Shown: one piece after another, positions 11,219 through 18,152 of the stretch
How the letters are laid out: every line of letters begins with the position of its first letter
Numbering within the stretch: position 1 is the first letter of the stretch
Assembly (NCBI GenBank): GCA_015075185.1
Contig: JABTUW010000001.1
Location: 1 to 64,000, forward strand
Source: Anaerolineales bacterium
GTDB taxonomy: Bacteria > Chloroflexota > Anaerolineae > 4572-78 > J111
Length of the DNA stretch: 64,000 bases
Direction of reading: 5' to 3'
Program-made: the position numbers and the translations under genes
Notes under the pieces: generated by a model
What the model saw: the letters and a program-made list of their open reading frames with translations, nothing else
Told to the model about the DNA's origin: nothing
The model's database searches: none

Positions 11219-11227
11219 GGCCATTTT

Positions 11228-11241
11228 CCTCCCGCAGGAGG
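11228..11241 (-). repeat. Dispersed palindrome copy 1
   Basis: CCTCCCGCAGGAGG, the reverse complement of the CCTCCTGCGGGAGG element found at four other sites in 12.6-19.9 kb. The stem is CCTCC/GGAGG with a four-base loop. It sits just past the last CRISPR repeat. Confidence 0.8.
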
Positions 11242-11287
11242 CAGCGGCAATACACCCCCAAGGCAACTTTACTAGATTCGAGAAGGT

Positions 11288-11339
11288 AAAAAGGCCACGC
11301 TCCTGTTACACGTGACGCAGCAAAGTCAGGAGCGTGGCC
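11288..11339 (-). terminator. Rho-independent terminator after the HNH gene
   Basis: A perfect 13-bp stem (GGCCACGCTCCTG at 11293-11305 and its complement at 11327-11339) is followed on the minus strand by a TTTTTA tract. It lies 22 bp past the stop of the minus-strand HNH gene. Confidence 0.85.
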
Positions 11340-11361
11340 CGTAAAATAATTTATTGGAGCA

Positions 11362-11736
11362 TTATTCATGTGGCTGGTTTTGGGTGGCTAGCCATCGCTG
11401 CATAGCCTGCACAGTTCCGTCATTGGGCCAGTTGTCGTTGTCCCAGGTGAAGCGCCGCCAGTCGGGTGGGATAATTCCATCCCTCAATGCTGACGCAATC
11501 AGGCCACGATGCCGCTGGTCCAGCCGCAAAGCGTGGCAGCGCCTACAAAGTGCCCGTAAGTTGTTCAGAGAATTATTGGCCAATGGGCCGGATTGAATGT
11601 GGTCAATCTGACATTTGTTGAGGGGTAACGGGGGAGCATCTTGACAATAAGGACCCTGGCAGCGGCCCCCATCCCGCTGCCAGACCTTTTTTCGTAACTC
11701 TGCCCATATTTCTCGAGGGGGTCTGTGTTTGGGCAT
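11362..11736 (-). CDS. HNH endonuclease
   Basis: A 124-residue protein from the ATG at 11736 (MPKHRPPREIW). It carries a compact HNH fold: RDGGRCQGPYC, CQIDHI with the HNH His, the central Asn in NNSLNNLRALC, and CRRCHALR. The paired Cys form a structural zinc site. Such HNH nucleases nick or cut DNA and are common in phages and mobile elements. A longer frame runs upstream to 11808, but that stretch is a pentamer repeat, so I prefer the 11736 start, although its Shine-Dalgarno (GGAA) is weak. Transcription is leftward toward array B and ends at the hairpin 11293-11339. Confidence 0.8.
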   Translation of the reverse strand: MPKHRPPREIWAELRKKVWQRDGGRCQGPYCQDAPPLPLNKCQIDHIQSGPLANNSLNNLRALCRRCHALRLDQRHRGLIASALRDGIIPPDWRRFTWDNDNWPNDGTVQAMQRWLATQNQPHE

Positions 11737-11744
11737 TGTTACTT

Positions 11745-11844
11745 CCGCGCCGCGCCGTACCTCACCCAGCCTAGCCACGCCGAGCCACACCCGACCAAAC
11801 CCAGCCAAACCATATCACGCCTTGCCACGCCAAGCCTAGCCGCG
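11745..11844 (-). repeat. Run of 20 YNNGG pentamers
   Basis: Read on the minus strand, 11844 down to 11745 is exactly 20 consecutive five-base units. Every unit begins with C or T and 19 of 20 end in GG (the exception is CGTGA); the middle two bases vary freely. The run ends 8 bp before the HNH start codon. Confidence 0.9.
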
Positions 11845-11850
11845 TAAGAC

Positions 11851-12444
11851 TTAGCTATCAGCGGTAATATCAAACTCCTCAACCGCAAAACGACCAAAGC
11901 CAATCGAGCGCCCATCTCCCAGGCCAGTCAGCCTGCCGGCGTCAATTACCACAGCCTCCATCTCCTGGCGGCTGATGATTGTCTTATCCCACTCAATGTT
12001 GAAGGTCACTATCCAACCCGGAGCAGCCGCAATTCGATAACGGACATTATGAGCGCGTGTAGATGGGTTCTTGGCGCTGCGCACGTCCAGATAAACGGGC
12101 TGCTCCGGGTCGCGGTTTAACTGCCCATCTTCGGGTAAGTAACGATCTGTCAGGATTCGCTCATCTTGTATCTGGAGGGTGGCGGTAATCAAGGGTTGAA
12201 GCGAGCCCTTCCCCTTTTTGGTGTGCTTGGCCGCATCCCGCAAGCAGCCAAAGATGTAAGTCGGCTCGACATACAACTGGCGGTCCTTGGTAATCAACAC
12301 CCGCTTGCGCCACTCGTCGGGGTCGTTGCCGGCTACGCCAGTCTTCTCAGTCTTTTTAAGGGGTATGGCATCAGGCGTGAAGGCGTTCCACAGCAGTGGC
12401 CGTGTGCCCTTGATTTTTACCCGCGCCGTGATGATGTTGCTCAT
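11851..12444 (-). CDS. Element protein with a RAMP-like glycine loop
   Basis: A 197-residue protein from ATG 12444, chosen because AAAGGAG lies 6 bp upstream. I do not recognise a named family. The N-terminus (ITARVKIKGTRPLLWNAF) is a beta strand with a PLLWN turn, the middle has a YVEPTYIFGCLRDAAKH helix, and the C-terminus has GLGDGRSIGFGRFAVEEF. That Gly/Arg-rich loop followed by a strand is like the G-rich loop of RAMP-fold proteins such as Cas5, Cas6 and Cas7. The resemblance is short and could be convergent. It has its own strong promoter overlapping an operator shared with the repressor region, so it probably belongs to the integrative element and not to the neighbouring CRISPR locus. 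Confidence 0.65.
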   Translation of the reverse strand: MSNIITARVKIKGTRPLLWNAFTPDAIPLKKTEKTGVAGNDPDEWRKRVLITKDRQLYVEPTYIFGCLRDAAKHTKKGKGSLQPLITATLQIQDERILTDRYLPEDGQLNRDPEQPVYLDVRSAKNPSTRAHNVRYRIAAAPGWIVTFNIEWDKTIISRQEMEAVVIDAGRLTGLGDGRSIGFGRFAVEEFDITADS

Positions 12445-12490
12445 GGTTAGTCTCCTTTGTTTATAGATGTTGATAATAACGACTTGGCTC

Positions 12491-12519
12491 ATTATATACT
12501 ATTGTTATTATTTTAACAA
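12491..12519 (-). promoter_or_regulatory. Promoter of the RAMP-like gene
   Basis: On the minus strand TTGTTA (12519-12514) and TATAAT (12496-12491) are separated by 17 bp, about 46 bp upstream of the ATG at 12444. Confidence 0.75.
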
Positions 12520-12530
12520 CTATAGTTATT
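12515..12530. promoter_or_regulatory. Operator-like palindrome O1
   Basis: AACAACTATAGTTATT overlaps the -35 box of the minus-strand promoter. It matches the palindrome at 18577-18592 in 14 of 16 bases. GTTATTATTTT also occurs twice here, 21 bp apart (12504 and 12525). Likely bound by the XRE repressor encoded at 18153-18494. Confidence 0.6.
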
Positions 12531-12616
12531 ATTTTTTAGGTATATGTATCAGTTTACTGGCAGGTTGGCTTGCTATCTTCTTCCTTAATGGTTTACCAAT
12601 TAGGCTGCTTCTATTC

Positions 12617-12630
12617 CCTCCTGCGGGAGG
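12617..12630 (+). repeat. Dispersed palindrome copy 2
   Basis: CCTCCTGCGGGAGG in the otherwise gene-free stretch 12540-12758. No other feature was seen in that stretch. Confidence 0.8.
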
Positions 12631-12758
12631 CGCTTTACTCAGTGAATGCCGTCACGAAAACAAGTTTTTCAAATTGGCCTTTACCCCCCTTGAAATCCTA
12701 TTTCCGGGTATGATAAGCTACGTATGAAAATGAAAATTCTTGTTAGGGAGGTTTTTAG

Positions 12759-12998
12759 ATGAACAACCAAGTGATTGAACTATTAGCCAATTTACAGCCA
12801 CGCCAACTGGCTGCGTTAGAAGCCGTCGTTGCAGGGGATTCGACCATCGTTGAGGCAGTAAAATCCGCAGGAGTCAGTCCTAGAAGCTGGTATCAATGGT
12901 TGCAAGAGCCGACCTTTGCCCAGGCCTATCAAGCCCTTAAGCGGGTAAGGGCACAACGGATTCTGGCAAGGATGGAGGGGAGTAATGAACGAGATTGA
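12759..12998 (+). CDS. Small helix-turn-helix protein
   Basis: A 79-residue protein, with GGGAGG upstream of ATG 12759. The core LAALEAVVAGDSTIVEAVKSAGVSPRSWYQWLQEPTFAQAY is a homeodomain-like HTH in which SPRSWYQWL is the recognition helix, of the type seen in phage terminase small subunits and phBC6A51-type proteins. It overlaps the next gene by 14 bp. No downstream terminase gene exists, so a DNA-binding or regulatory role is more likely than packaging. Confidence 0.7.
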   Translation: MNNQVIELLANLQPRQLAALEAVVAGDSTIVEAVKSAGVSPRSWYQWLQEPTFAQAYQALKRVRAQRILARMEGSNERD

Positions 12999-13254
12999 CT
13001 TCAACACCCTATCAGCCAAACAGGTCAAGGCCATCACGTTATTGAAGGCTGGATACAGTGCTAGTCAAACTGCCAAGAAAGTACACGTGAATCGAACCAC
13101 TCTCTGGCGCTGGTTACAAAAGCGCGACTTTTTACTGGCGCTACACGATGCCAAGAGGGATGATTATTACGAGATGCTGGAGACTATCGCTAACTGGCGC
13201 TTTATGCAACAATTTGCGACGTTTTCTGCACAACAGCCGCCAGCCGCGCGTTAG
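12985..13254 (+). CDS. Second helix-turn-helix protein
   Basis: An 89-residue protein starting inside the previous gene, with GGAGGGGAGT just upstream of the ATG. KQVKAITLLKAGYSASQTAKKVHVNRTTLWRWLQKRDFLLALH is again an HTH of the same architecture, so the two genes look like an old duplication. The C-terminal tail is short and polar. A terminator follows at 13277-13316, closing a two-gene unit. Function unknown beyond DNA binding. Confidence 0.7.
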   Translation: MNEIDFNTLSAKQVKAITLLKAGYSASQTAKKVHVNRTTLWRWLQKRDFLLALHDAKRDDYYEMLETIANWRFMQQFATFSAQQPPAAR

Positions 13255-13276
13255 CTGATACCAATACACGAGCCTC

Positions 13277-13316
13277 TAGCCCCTTCCCCTATGGAGTGGA
13301 GGGGCTATTTGTTTTT
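13277..13316 (+). terminator. Terminator after the HTH pair
   Basis: TAGCCCCT pairs with AGGGGCTA around a loop of about 14 bases, followed by TTTGTTTTT. Confidence 0.75.
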
Positions 13317-13523
13317 ATAAAATGAGGGGGGATAGTTCATTTTTTGAGATTCTATAGAGTAATGATACCTGCTCTCACACGGCGGAGTCTTTAGGGGAAT
13401 CAATTGTTATCTATACCTGGGGTATGTCTATCGTGGCATCTGGCTTTCTGGAATCTGTTGTTTGATCTGAGATTTTGGCAGAGAAAATATACCGGTTATA
13501 TTAATATTAACGAGGTTCAGAGA

Positions 13524-13679
13524 ATGAAGGCTCAAGTTCTAGGAGTTACCCTGGACACAGTTGAGGGTGGAAAAAAGCGGTACGTAACGACGTTTTTACT
13601 CACACATACAGGCTTCGTCAGAGCCAGCGGGTTAACATTATGTAGATATATCAGGTTTTATCGTCGGTGGACGCAATAG
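13524..13679 (+). CDS. Possible 51-residue protein
   Basis: ATG 13524 with CGAGG about 11 bp upstream opens a frame (MKAQVLGVTLDTVEGGKKRY...) that ends 9 bp before the next gene's ATG. The frame extends further upstream without a good ribosome site. No family recognised; the tight spacing to the next gene is the main support. Confidence 0.35.
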   Translation: MKAQVLGVTLDTVEGGKKRYVTTFLLTHTGFVRASGLTLCRYIRFYRRWTQ

Positions 13680-13688
13680 GGGGTATTG

Positions 13689-14426
13689 ATGACGGAAACA
13701 AATCAATTGTTATTCACTGTTCGTATTCCTGGCAGGATCGAGCAGCACCGCAATTTGCTCAAAGAAATGTGGCGAAGTCTTGAGGATGCTGGAGATTATC
13801 CACAATTTGTTCCATTAGGGGTAATCCCCCATATTGAAGGACAGAGTTCTCCCGAGTCCGTCTCTTGGCAAATCCGATACGAACTTGATCCTGCCCATCC
13901 ACAACTACATTTTCAAGTTTTCGATTTAGCGAAACCTAATCGTGTGGGCGCAATCCAAATCGCAGCCGATGGGGAAAATCACTGTTTAGTTACATTCATA
14001 GACGCCTTTTCCCTAAATGATCAAACTCCGGGAAAAACTTTGGCTAGATTCCCTGCTCTGGCCAAACGATTTGCCTTCTACCTTCAGAGGAAGAAGCAGG
14101 GGCATATTGTGGAAATTCCAAAGGAACAACCTTCATCTGAAGGAGAGGAGATCAGTGTAAGTGCAGAAATCGCTGCCAAATACCCCAATATTACCCGCTT
14201 GTTGCCGTACGCGCGTCAGGGCTTTAAGGAAGGATTTCTTAGATTAAGTGACAAAGAGAAGAACGAGTGGGAAAAAATAGTCACAATGATAAAAGAGGGA
14301 TACTATCAGTATCAAATAGCTCAGAAGTTACAAGTAGATGTCTCCCTTATTAGCAAACGATTGAATGCAAAAGGTAGATTTTCCCTTGGTTTGAAGACAG
14401 AGGAGATTAGGGGTTATCTGTCATAA
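13689..14426 (+). CDS. Unknown protein with a C-terminal HTH
   Basis: A 245-residue protein from ATG 13689 with GGGGG about 5 bp upstream. I do not recognise the N-terminal 150 residues, which alternate strands and helices (for example WQIRYELDPAHPQLHFQVFDL and HCLVTFIDAF) and look like one compact alpha/beta domain. The C-terminus has an HTH (IKEGYYQYQIAQKLQVDVSLISKRL). A linker rich in Glu and Ser (about residues 145-160) joins them, suggesting a ligand- or partner-sensing regulator. A strong hairpin terminator follows at 14460. Confidence 0.65.
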   Translation: MTETNQLLFTVRIPGRIEQHRNLLKEMWRSLEDAGDYPQFVPLGVIPHIEGQSSPESVSWQIRYELDPAHPQLHFQVFDLAKPNRVGAIQIAADGENHCLVTFIDAFSLNDQTPGKTLARFPALAKRFAFYLQRKKQGHIVEIPKEQPSSEGEEISVSAEIAAKYPNITRLLPYARQGFKEGFLRLSDKEKNEWEKIVTMIKEGYYQYQIAQKLQVDVSLISKRLNAKGRFSLGLKTEEIRGYLS

Positions 14427-14459
14427 AATTGTCATCTCCTGTCCGGTTCATGTCAAGTC

Positions 14460-14499
14460 AAAATCGCTTACACTGAAAAATGTGTAAGCGATTTTTTTT
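14460..14499 (+). terminator. Terminator or attenuator ahead of the replication operon
   Basis: A 14-bp perfect stem (AAAATCGCTTACAC at 14460-14473 and its complement at 14482-14495) ends in an eight-T run. The Shine-Dalgarno GGAGG of the next gene starts at the very next base (14500), leaving no room for a promoter between them. Confidence 0.85.
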
Positions 14500-14511
14500 G
14501 GAGGTAACACA

Positions 14512-14703
14512 ATGCGAGGAATGTATCTGCCTCTCTCAAATGATGAAAGAGATGCACTCGTCCAATTAGCAGAACGTGAAAAAAGAGACCCCCGGCAACA
14601 GGCTGCCTTGTTAATTCGGCAAGCCTTGGAACGGCTAGGGTTACTACGACCTGCACCTACTACATCCAATCCCATACAGGAGACCCAAAATGAACGATAT
14701 TGA
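14512..14703 (+). CDS. Ribbon-helix-helix-like small protein
   Basis: A 63-residue protein with a strong ribosome site (GGAGG, 7 bp before the ATG). MYLPLSNDERDALVQLAEREKRDPRQQAALLIRQALERLG fits a CopG/Arc ribbon-helix-helix pattern: one strand, a helix after SNDE, a turn, and a second helix. Such proteins often repress their own replication operon. It is the first gene of a run 14512-17764 and overlaps the next by 14 bp. Confidence 0.65.
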   Translation: MRGMYLPLSNDERDALVQLAEREKRDPRQQAALLIRQALERLGLLRPAPTTSNPIQETQNERY

Positions 14704-14887
14704 TCTTGACACCCTGACACCTGAGCAAGAACAGGCGCTTCTTGACTGTTACCGCTTCATCCGGCAACGCGCCGCTTGGCTTCGAGCACAGAAAGCTGTG
14801 GCTGCTCAACCGTCCACGCCCCCGGACTCGGCATCCGACCAGGCATTATTAACAAGGCAATCTCAATCGGAAGAGGTAGTGCCATGA
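14690..14887 (+). CDS. Small acidic/helical protein
   Basis: 65 residues, with CAGGAGA upstream of its ATG inside the previous gene. The N-terminal half (LTPEQEQALLDCYRFIRQRAAWLRAQKA) is one or two amphipathic helices and the C-terminal half is Pro/Ser/Gln-rich and probably unstructured. No family recognised. Stop and next start overlap. Confidence 0.55.
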   Translation: MNDIDLDTLTPEQEQALLDCYRFIRQRAAWLRAQKAVAAQPSTPPDSASDQALLTRQSQSEEVVP

Positions 14888-15006
14888 CTAGAGATGTCAA
14901 TACATCTGTTAATCGGCAGTTTAATTATCGAATCTGCTCTTGTCTCCTGCGGGAGGAAATTAAATTGTTGGTTATTTCCGGGTGGCGAGGGATAAACTGT
15001 GAATAA
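14884..15006 (+). CDS. Possible 40-residue protein carrying the palindrome
   Basis: ATG 14884 overlaps the TGA of the previous gene (ATGA). The frame runs 40 codons to 15006, overlapping the next start at 14999. Residues 20-25 (SCLLREE) are encoded by palindrome copy 3. The coupling suggests translation, but nothing in the peptide is recognisable and it could be a remnant interrupted by the palindrome. Confidence 0.35.
   Translation: MTRDVNTSVNRQFNYRICSCLLREEIKLLVISGWRGINCE
14943..14956 (+). repeat. Dispersed palindrome copy 3
   Basis: TCTCCTGCGGGAGG, inside the 14884-15006 frame and 42 bp before the GTG of the ATPase gene. Confidence 0.8.
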
Positions 15007-16288
15007 TTCCGGTGATCCGCTTTTGAATACTCAACAAAGTCTACGCAATCTCTTATACGGCAACGCTCCTAATGGGATCTTGCCGGTTGACTGTGGTCCT
15101 TATGAGAACGTGGTAACCAAAGCCTACCGAGCGTATATTCGCGGAGGTACTGAAGCCAGTCGCCGTATGATTGAGACTTTAATGAAACAGGATTTTACAC
15201 TCTATAGGTTGGTATCTGGTGATGTATTAGTATCCGATACACCCGCAGTTTTTAAGCCCCTTTCATTTACAGGCTTACTGGCCTTACCCCCAAAAGAGTG
15301 GCTTATATCAGGATTAGTGGGCAAGCGTGATCTAATTATGGTCTTCGGTGAAAGTGGAAATGGAAAAAGCTTTCTCGCCATAGATATGATTTGCGCTGCC
15401 TCCCTTGGTCTACCCTTTGCCAACAAGTTCCATGTACCTAGACCGCTAAAAATATCTTATTGTGCGGGGGAAGGCAGCGAAGGACTTAAATCGCGCTTTA
15501 CTGCGGCTGCTAACCACTATCATGTAGCTGGCATGCCAGATTACCAAAAAATGATTGATAAAAATTTAACCATTTTTACCAATGTTCCCCAGATGTTTGA
15601 TAGCAGTGTAGAAGATACGGTCAATCGGTTTATAGGCGAATGGCAAAGCCGAGAGGCCGGAGAGCTAGATCTACTCGTTATTGATACTTTTCACTCCGCT
15701 ACTTCTGGCGCTGATGAGAATCATTCCAGAGACATGGGCATTGTACTCCGTACCGCCCGGCAAGCTATAGAGGCTCTGGGTTGCACAGTGCTATTAGTTC
15801 ACCACGCAAATCGTGCAGGGAATTACCGAGGTTCAAGTTCCTTGCATGGCGCAATGGATACCATGCTGCAAGCGCGCTACAACAAACAGGAAAATGTTGG
15901 CGCTCTTGAATGCTTTAAACTGAAGGACGCAGAATTTTTTAGGCCACTCTATTTTAGACTGGCTGCCGACTATGACGCCGCGAGCATGTATGTTCAATGG
16001 TTGGATAAAGAAACAATCCAACTAGAGTCAGTATCAAAAGCGCAGTTGGCCAAAGAGGCAGTACTAAAACTGCTTGAGAGCACGCTCTCTACCGGACTTA
16101 ATCAGTCCCAAGTAGTTGACCAACTCCCGCGATTTAATCGGAAAACGGTTCTAAAAGCCTTAGAGGAGTTAGAAAAGGATAACCAAGTTGTAATTGAGTT
16201 GGGACCACGTAATAGCAAGGTATATACACTTGCAGAGTTGTCCAGCAATGGACAACTGGATAGGACAATGGATAACAGTCCAAAATGA
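14999..16288 (+). CDS. RepA-like hexameric ATPase/helicase (AAA_25)
   Basis: A 429-residue protein from GTG 14999 with GAGGG upstream. It has the RecA-fold features of RepA/DnaB-type plasmid helicases: Walker A GESGNGKS (about residues 116-123), the CAGEGSEGLKSRF stretch typical of AAA_25 (about 156-168), Walker B LLVIDTFHS (about 223-231) and the sensor LLVHHANRAGNYRGSSSLHGAMD (about 266-288). A C-terminal winged-helix-like part (SQVVDQLPRFNRKTVLKALEELEKD) could bind the adjacent iterons. It should unwind the element's origin together with the primase encoded next. It ends in the iteron cluster. Confidence 0.85.
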   Translation: MNNSGDPLLNTQQSLRNLLYGNAPNGILPVDCGPYENVVTKAYRAYIRGGTEASRRMIETLMKQDFTLYRLVSGDVLVSDTPAVFKPLSFTGLLALPPKEWLISGLVGKRDLIMVFGESGNGKSFLAIDMICAASLGLPFANKFHVPRPLKISYCAGEGSEGLKSRFTAAANHYHVAGMPDYQKMIDKNLTIFTNVPQMFDSSVEDTVNRFIGEWQSREAGELDLLVIDTFHSATSGADENHSRDMGIVLRTARQAIEALGCTVLLVHHANRAGNYRGSSSLHGAMDTMLQARYNKQENVGALECFKLKDAEFFRPLYFRLAADYDAASMYVQWLDKETIQLESVSKAQLAKEAVLKLLESTLSTGLNQSQVVDQLPRFNRKTVLKALEELEKDNQVVIELGPRNSKVYTLAELSSNGQLDRTMDNSPK

Positions 16289-16351
16289 GTTGTCCTATCC
16301 CCTCCCCCCACTTATATAAGTGGGGGGATAGGACAGCTCAAGGATAGGACA
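16237..16351. other. Iteron-like cluster, candidate replication origin
   Basis: GGATAGGACA occurs at 16258-16267, 16326-16335 and 16342-16351 and inverted at 16291-16300. A perfect palindrome GTTGTCCA/TGGACAAC (loop GCAA) lies at 16237-16256. Between the inverted and second direct copies is an imperfect long hairpin with an AT-rich centre, ACTTATATAAGT (about 16310-16321). Position between helicase and primase genes and the mix of iterons plus AT palindrome fit a plasmid-type origin. Confidence 0.6.
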
Positions 16352-16370
16352 ATTGAAAGGAAAGGTAAAG

Positions 16371-17426
16371 ATGAGAACAGATTCTTCTTTTTTGAAAGGG
16401 CAAATTGATCTACGTGAGCTGGCGAGCAATTACACGTCTTTAGGGGGGCGTGCTTCAGCCCAAGAACGTTATGGTCCGTGCCCTCAATGCAAAGGCAAAG
16501 ATCGCTTTCATGTTACGATTGATTGGTTTTTCTGCCGCCAGTGTCATCCTAAACGAGGTGATTGTATTGAGTTTGTGCAATGGATTTACGCTATTGACTT
16601 CCAGTCCGCCTTTAAGTTCCTCACTAACCAAAACAAAATGGCGTCACTCAGTTTATCGTCCGAGTTGCCTAAATCCGCATATCACTCCACCGCTCTGACA
16701 CCACCCATCCCATTCTGGCAGGCTCGTGCTCGTGCATTTGCGGATTATGCCCAAAAGCAATTATGGCAACTCGAAGGTAAATCAGGACTATATTACCTCA
16801 AATGTCGAGGTTTTACTGAGGAGACAATCCAAATGGCTGGTTTGGGTTACAATCCCAGAGACATTAGTGACATGCCAAAAAGTTGGGGGATAGCTAAGAG
16901 TGATAATATTTGGTTGCCGGGTCCAAGCATCGTAATCCCTTGGCTCGTTGACGGCAATTACTGGCGTATAAATATTCGATTGTTACAGCCACGTAATATC
17001 GGTAAAAAACAATATCGTTATATTGGTCCCGCTGGTTGGGCTAATGGGCTTTATAATGCTGATACCTTAAGGGCTAACCGTCCGGCAATTCTTACTGAGG
17101 GAGAATTAGATGCCTTGACTATTGCCCAGTACGCCGGTGATCTTGTGGCCGCTGTGGCTACTGGCACTACCGAGGGTAGCAGGCGGGATAAATGGATAGC
17201 TCGATTAGCAGCCTGCACCTTGGTACTTGTCGCTTTTGACTCTGAACCGGCAGGTGATAGAGCTGCGCAATTCTGGCTGAACACACTACCCAATGCCACA
17301 CGCTGGCGGCCTCTATGGAAAGACCCTAACGCGATGGCTCAAGCGGGTGCTGATGTACGTGCTTGGATTGAGGCGGGCTTATCCTCAGCACAAGTTGCAA
17401 TTGAAAGGGAAATTTTTGAGCTATGA
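16371..17426 (+). CDS. DNA primase, CHC2 zinc finger plus toprim
   Basis: A 351-residue protein from ATG 16371, chosen over the in-frame TTG at 16353 because GGAAAGG lies 6 bp upstream. The N-terminal zinc ribbon has Cys pairs in YGPCPQCKGKDRFHV and FFCRQCHPKRGDCIEFV (about residues 35-70). The toprim core follows: ILTEGELDALTIAQ (about 244-257, the catalytic Glu and following acidic residues) and LVAFDSEPAGDRAA (about 290-303, the DxE pair). It lacks the C-terminal helicase-binding domain of DnaG, as usual for plasmid and phage primases. It lays primers for the element's replication with the ATPase upstream. Stop and next start overlap as ATGA. Confidence 0.88.
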   Translation: MRTDSSFLKGQIDLRELASNYTSLGGRASAQERYGPCPQCKGKDRFHVTIDWFFCRQCHPKRGDCIEFVQWIYAIDFQSAFKFLTNQNKMASLSLSSELPKSAYHSTALTPPIPFWQARARAFADYAQKQLWQLEGKSGLYYLKCRGFTEETIQMAGLGYNPRDISDMPKSWGIAKSDNIWLPGPSIVIPWLVDGNYWRINIRLLQPRNIGKKQYRYIGPAGWANGLYNADTLRANRPAILTEGELDALTIAQYAGDLVAAVATGTTEGSRRDKWIARLAACTLVLVAFDSEPAGDRAAQFWLNTLPNATRWRPLWKDPNAMAQAGADVRAWIEAGLSSAQVAIEREIFEL

Positions 17427-17764
17427 GCCTTATCGAATTATGGAAAGAACTTCATCGCCTTGGCGTTATTATCAAGGCGAATGGTGACAAAGTAGTAGTG
17501 GATGCCCCTGCTGGTGTACTTACCGATAATTTACGCTCAGCCCTCAGTCAACACAAATCTGCTCTACTGGTTCTGCTACAAGAGCCAGACCAGGAAACTG
17601 TACCGCCTGGCTGGCCTAAAACCGTCTTATGGCCGGCCGATAGTAAAGCGGCTACGATTGGAACCCAATGGGAGCGACTGGAAGATGGGACGATTAAGGC
17701 CACATATAACACACCCTACGAAATGTGGCTATGCCTGCAATTTGTGTTGTGGGGTCTTGAGTAA
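17423..17764 (+). CDS. TubC N-terminal docking-domain-like protein
   Basis: 113 residues, translationally coupled to the primase. The first 55 residues (ELWKELHRLGVIIKANGDKVVVDAPAGVLTDNLRSALSQHKSALLVLL) follow the TubC-N docking fold pattern: helix, GV-L strand, GD-L strand, AP-G-LT turn, two helices with HK. That fold is best known from NRPS/PKS docking but also occurs alone beside plasmid and phage primases. Here it probably docks on the primase or helicase. The C-terminal half is Trp-rich and unassigned. Confidence 0.7.
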   Translation: MSLIELWKELHRLGVIIKANGDKVVVDAPAGVLTDNLRSALSQHKSALLVLLQEPDQETVPPGWPKTVLWPADSKAATIGTQWERLEDGTIKATYNTPYEMWLCLQFVLWGLE

Positions 17765-17796
17765 TTTCCTAAATAACAATCAAGGAGTTTTAAATC

Positions 17797-18096
17797 ATGA
17801 ACAATATCAAAGAATTTAACAAATTAAATAGCAATAAGGTAACGCGGAAGAGCGTCCGCCTAGGGTTATTTTTCGAGGAACTTAGGAAGGTAAGCGTAGC
17901 CCAAATTCAGCTTTCCATGTATGTGATAAATCGAGGCCAAATCTGCCTGACACCCGAGTGCCAAAGTTTCGAGGAGTTATCTGAGGACATAGATAGAGTT
18001 ATAGCTGAACTAGAATCGGTCAGAGAGTTAGCCAGGCAACAATTTGCCAAGGCCACGAAGAAAAATAATCGTAGGTCTCCTGCGGGAGACAATTAG
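17797..18096 (+). CDS. Hypothetical protein with a palindrome-encoded C-terminus
   Basis: A 99-residue basic protein with AAGGAG upstream of ATG 17797. Residues 60-90 (ELSEDIDRVIAELESVRELARQQFAKATKK) form a long amphipathic, probably coiled-coil helix. The last residues (RSPAGDN) are encoded by palindrome copy 4, which covers the stop region, so the original end may have been different. No family recognised. Confidence 0.55.
   Translation: MNNIKEFNKLNSNKVTRKSVRLGLFFEELRKVSVAQIQLSMYVINRGQICLTPECQSFEELSEDIDRVIAELESVRELARQQFAKATKKNNRRSPAGDN
18075..18090 (+). repeat. Dispersed palindrome copy 4
   Basis: GTCTCCTGCGGGAGAC, the most symmetric copy with a 6-bp stem, overlapping the last codons of the 17797 gene. 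Confidence 0.8.
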
Positions 18097-18152
18097 AGGG
18101 ATAGACATGACTTGGAGAGGGTCAGAACAAAGCAGTGATGAGAAGCGGGACC

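Noticed and set aside
7400..11369. Similar minus- and plus-strand frames across array B
   Set aside because: Same reason: repeat and spacer translations.
12467..12727. An 86-codon plus-strand frame rich in Tyr, Ile and Leu
   Set aside because: It spans the AT-rich promoter and operator and palindrome copy 2; there is no ribosome site and the peptide looks like translated promoter DNA.
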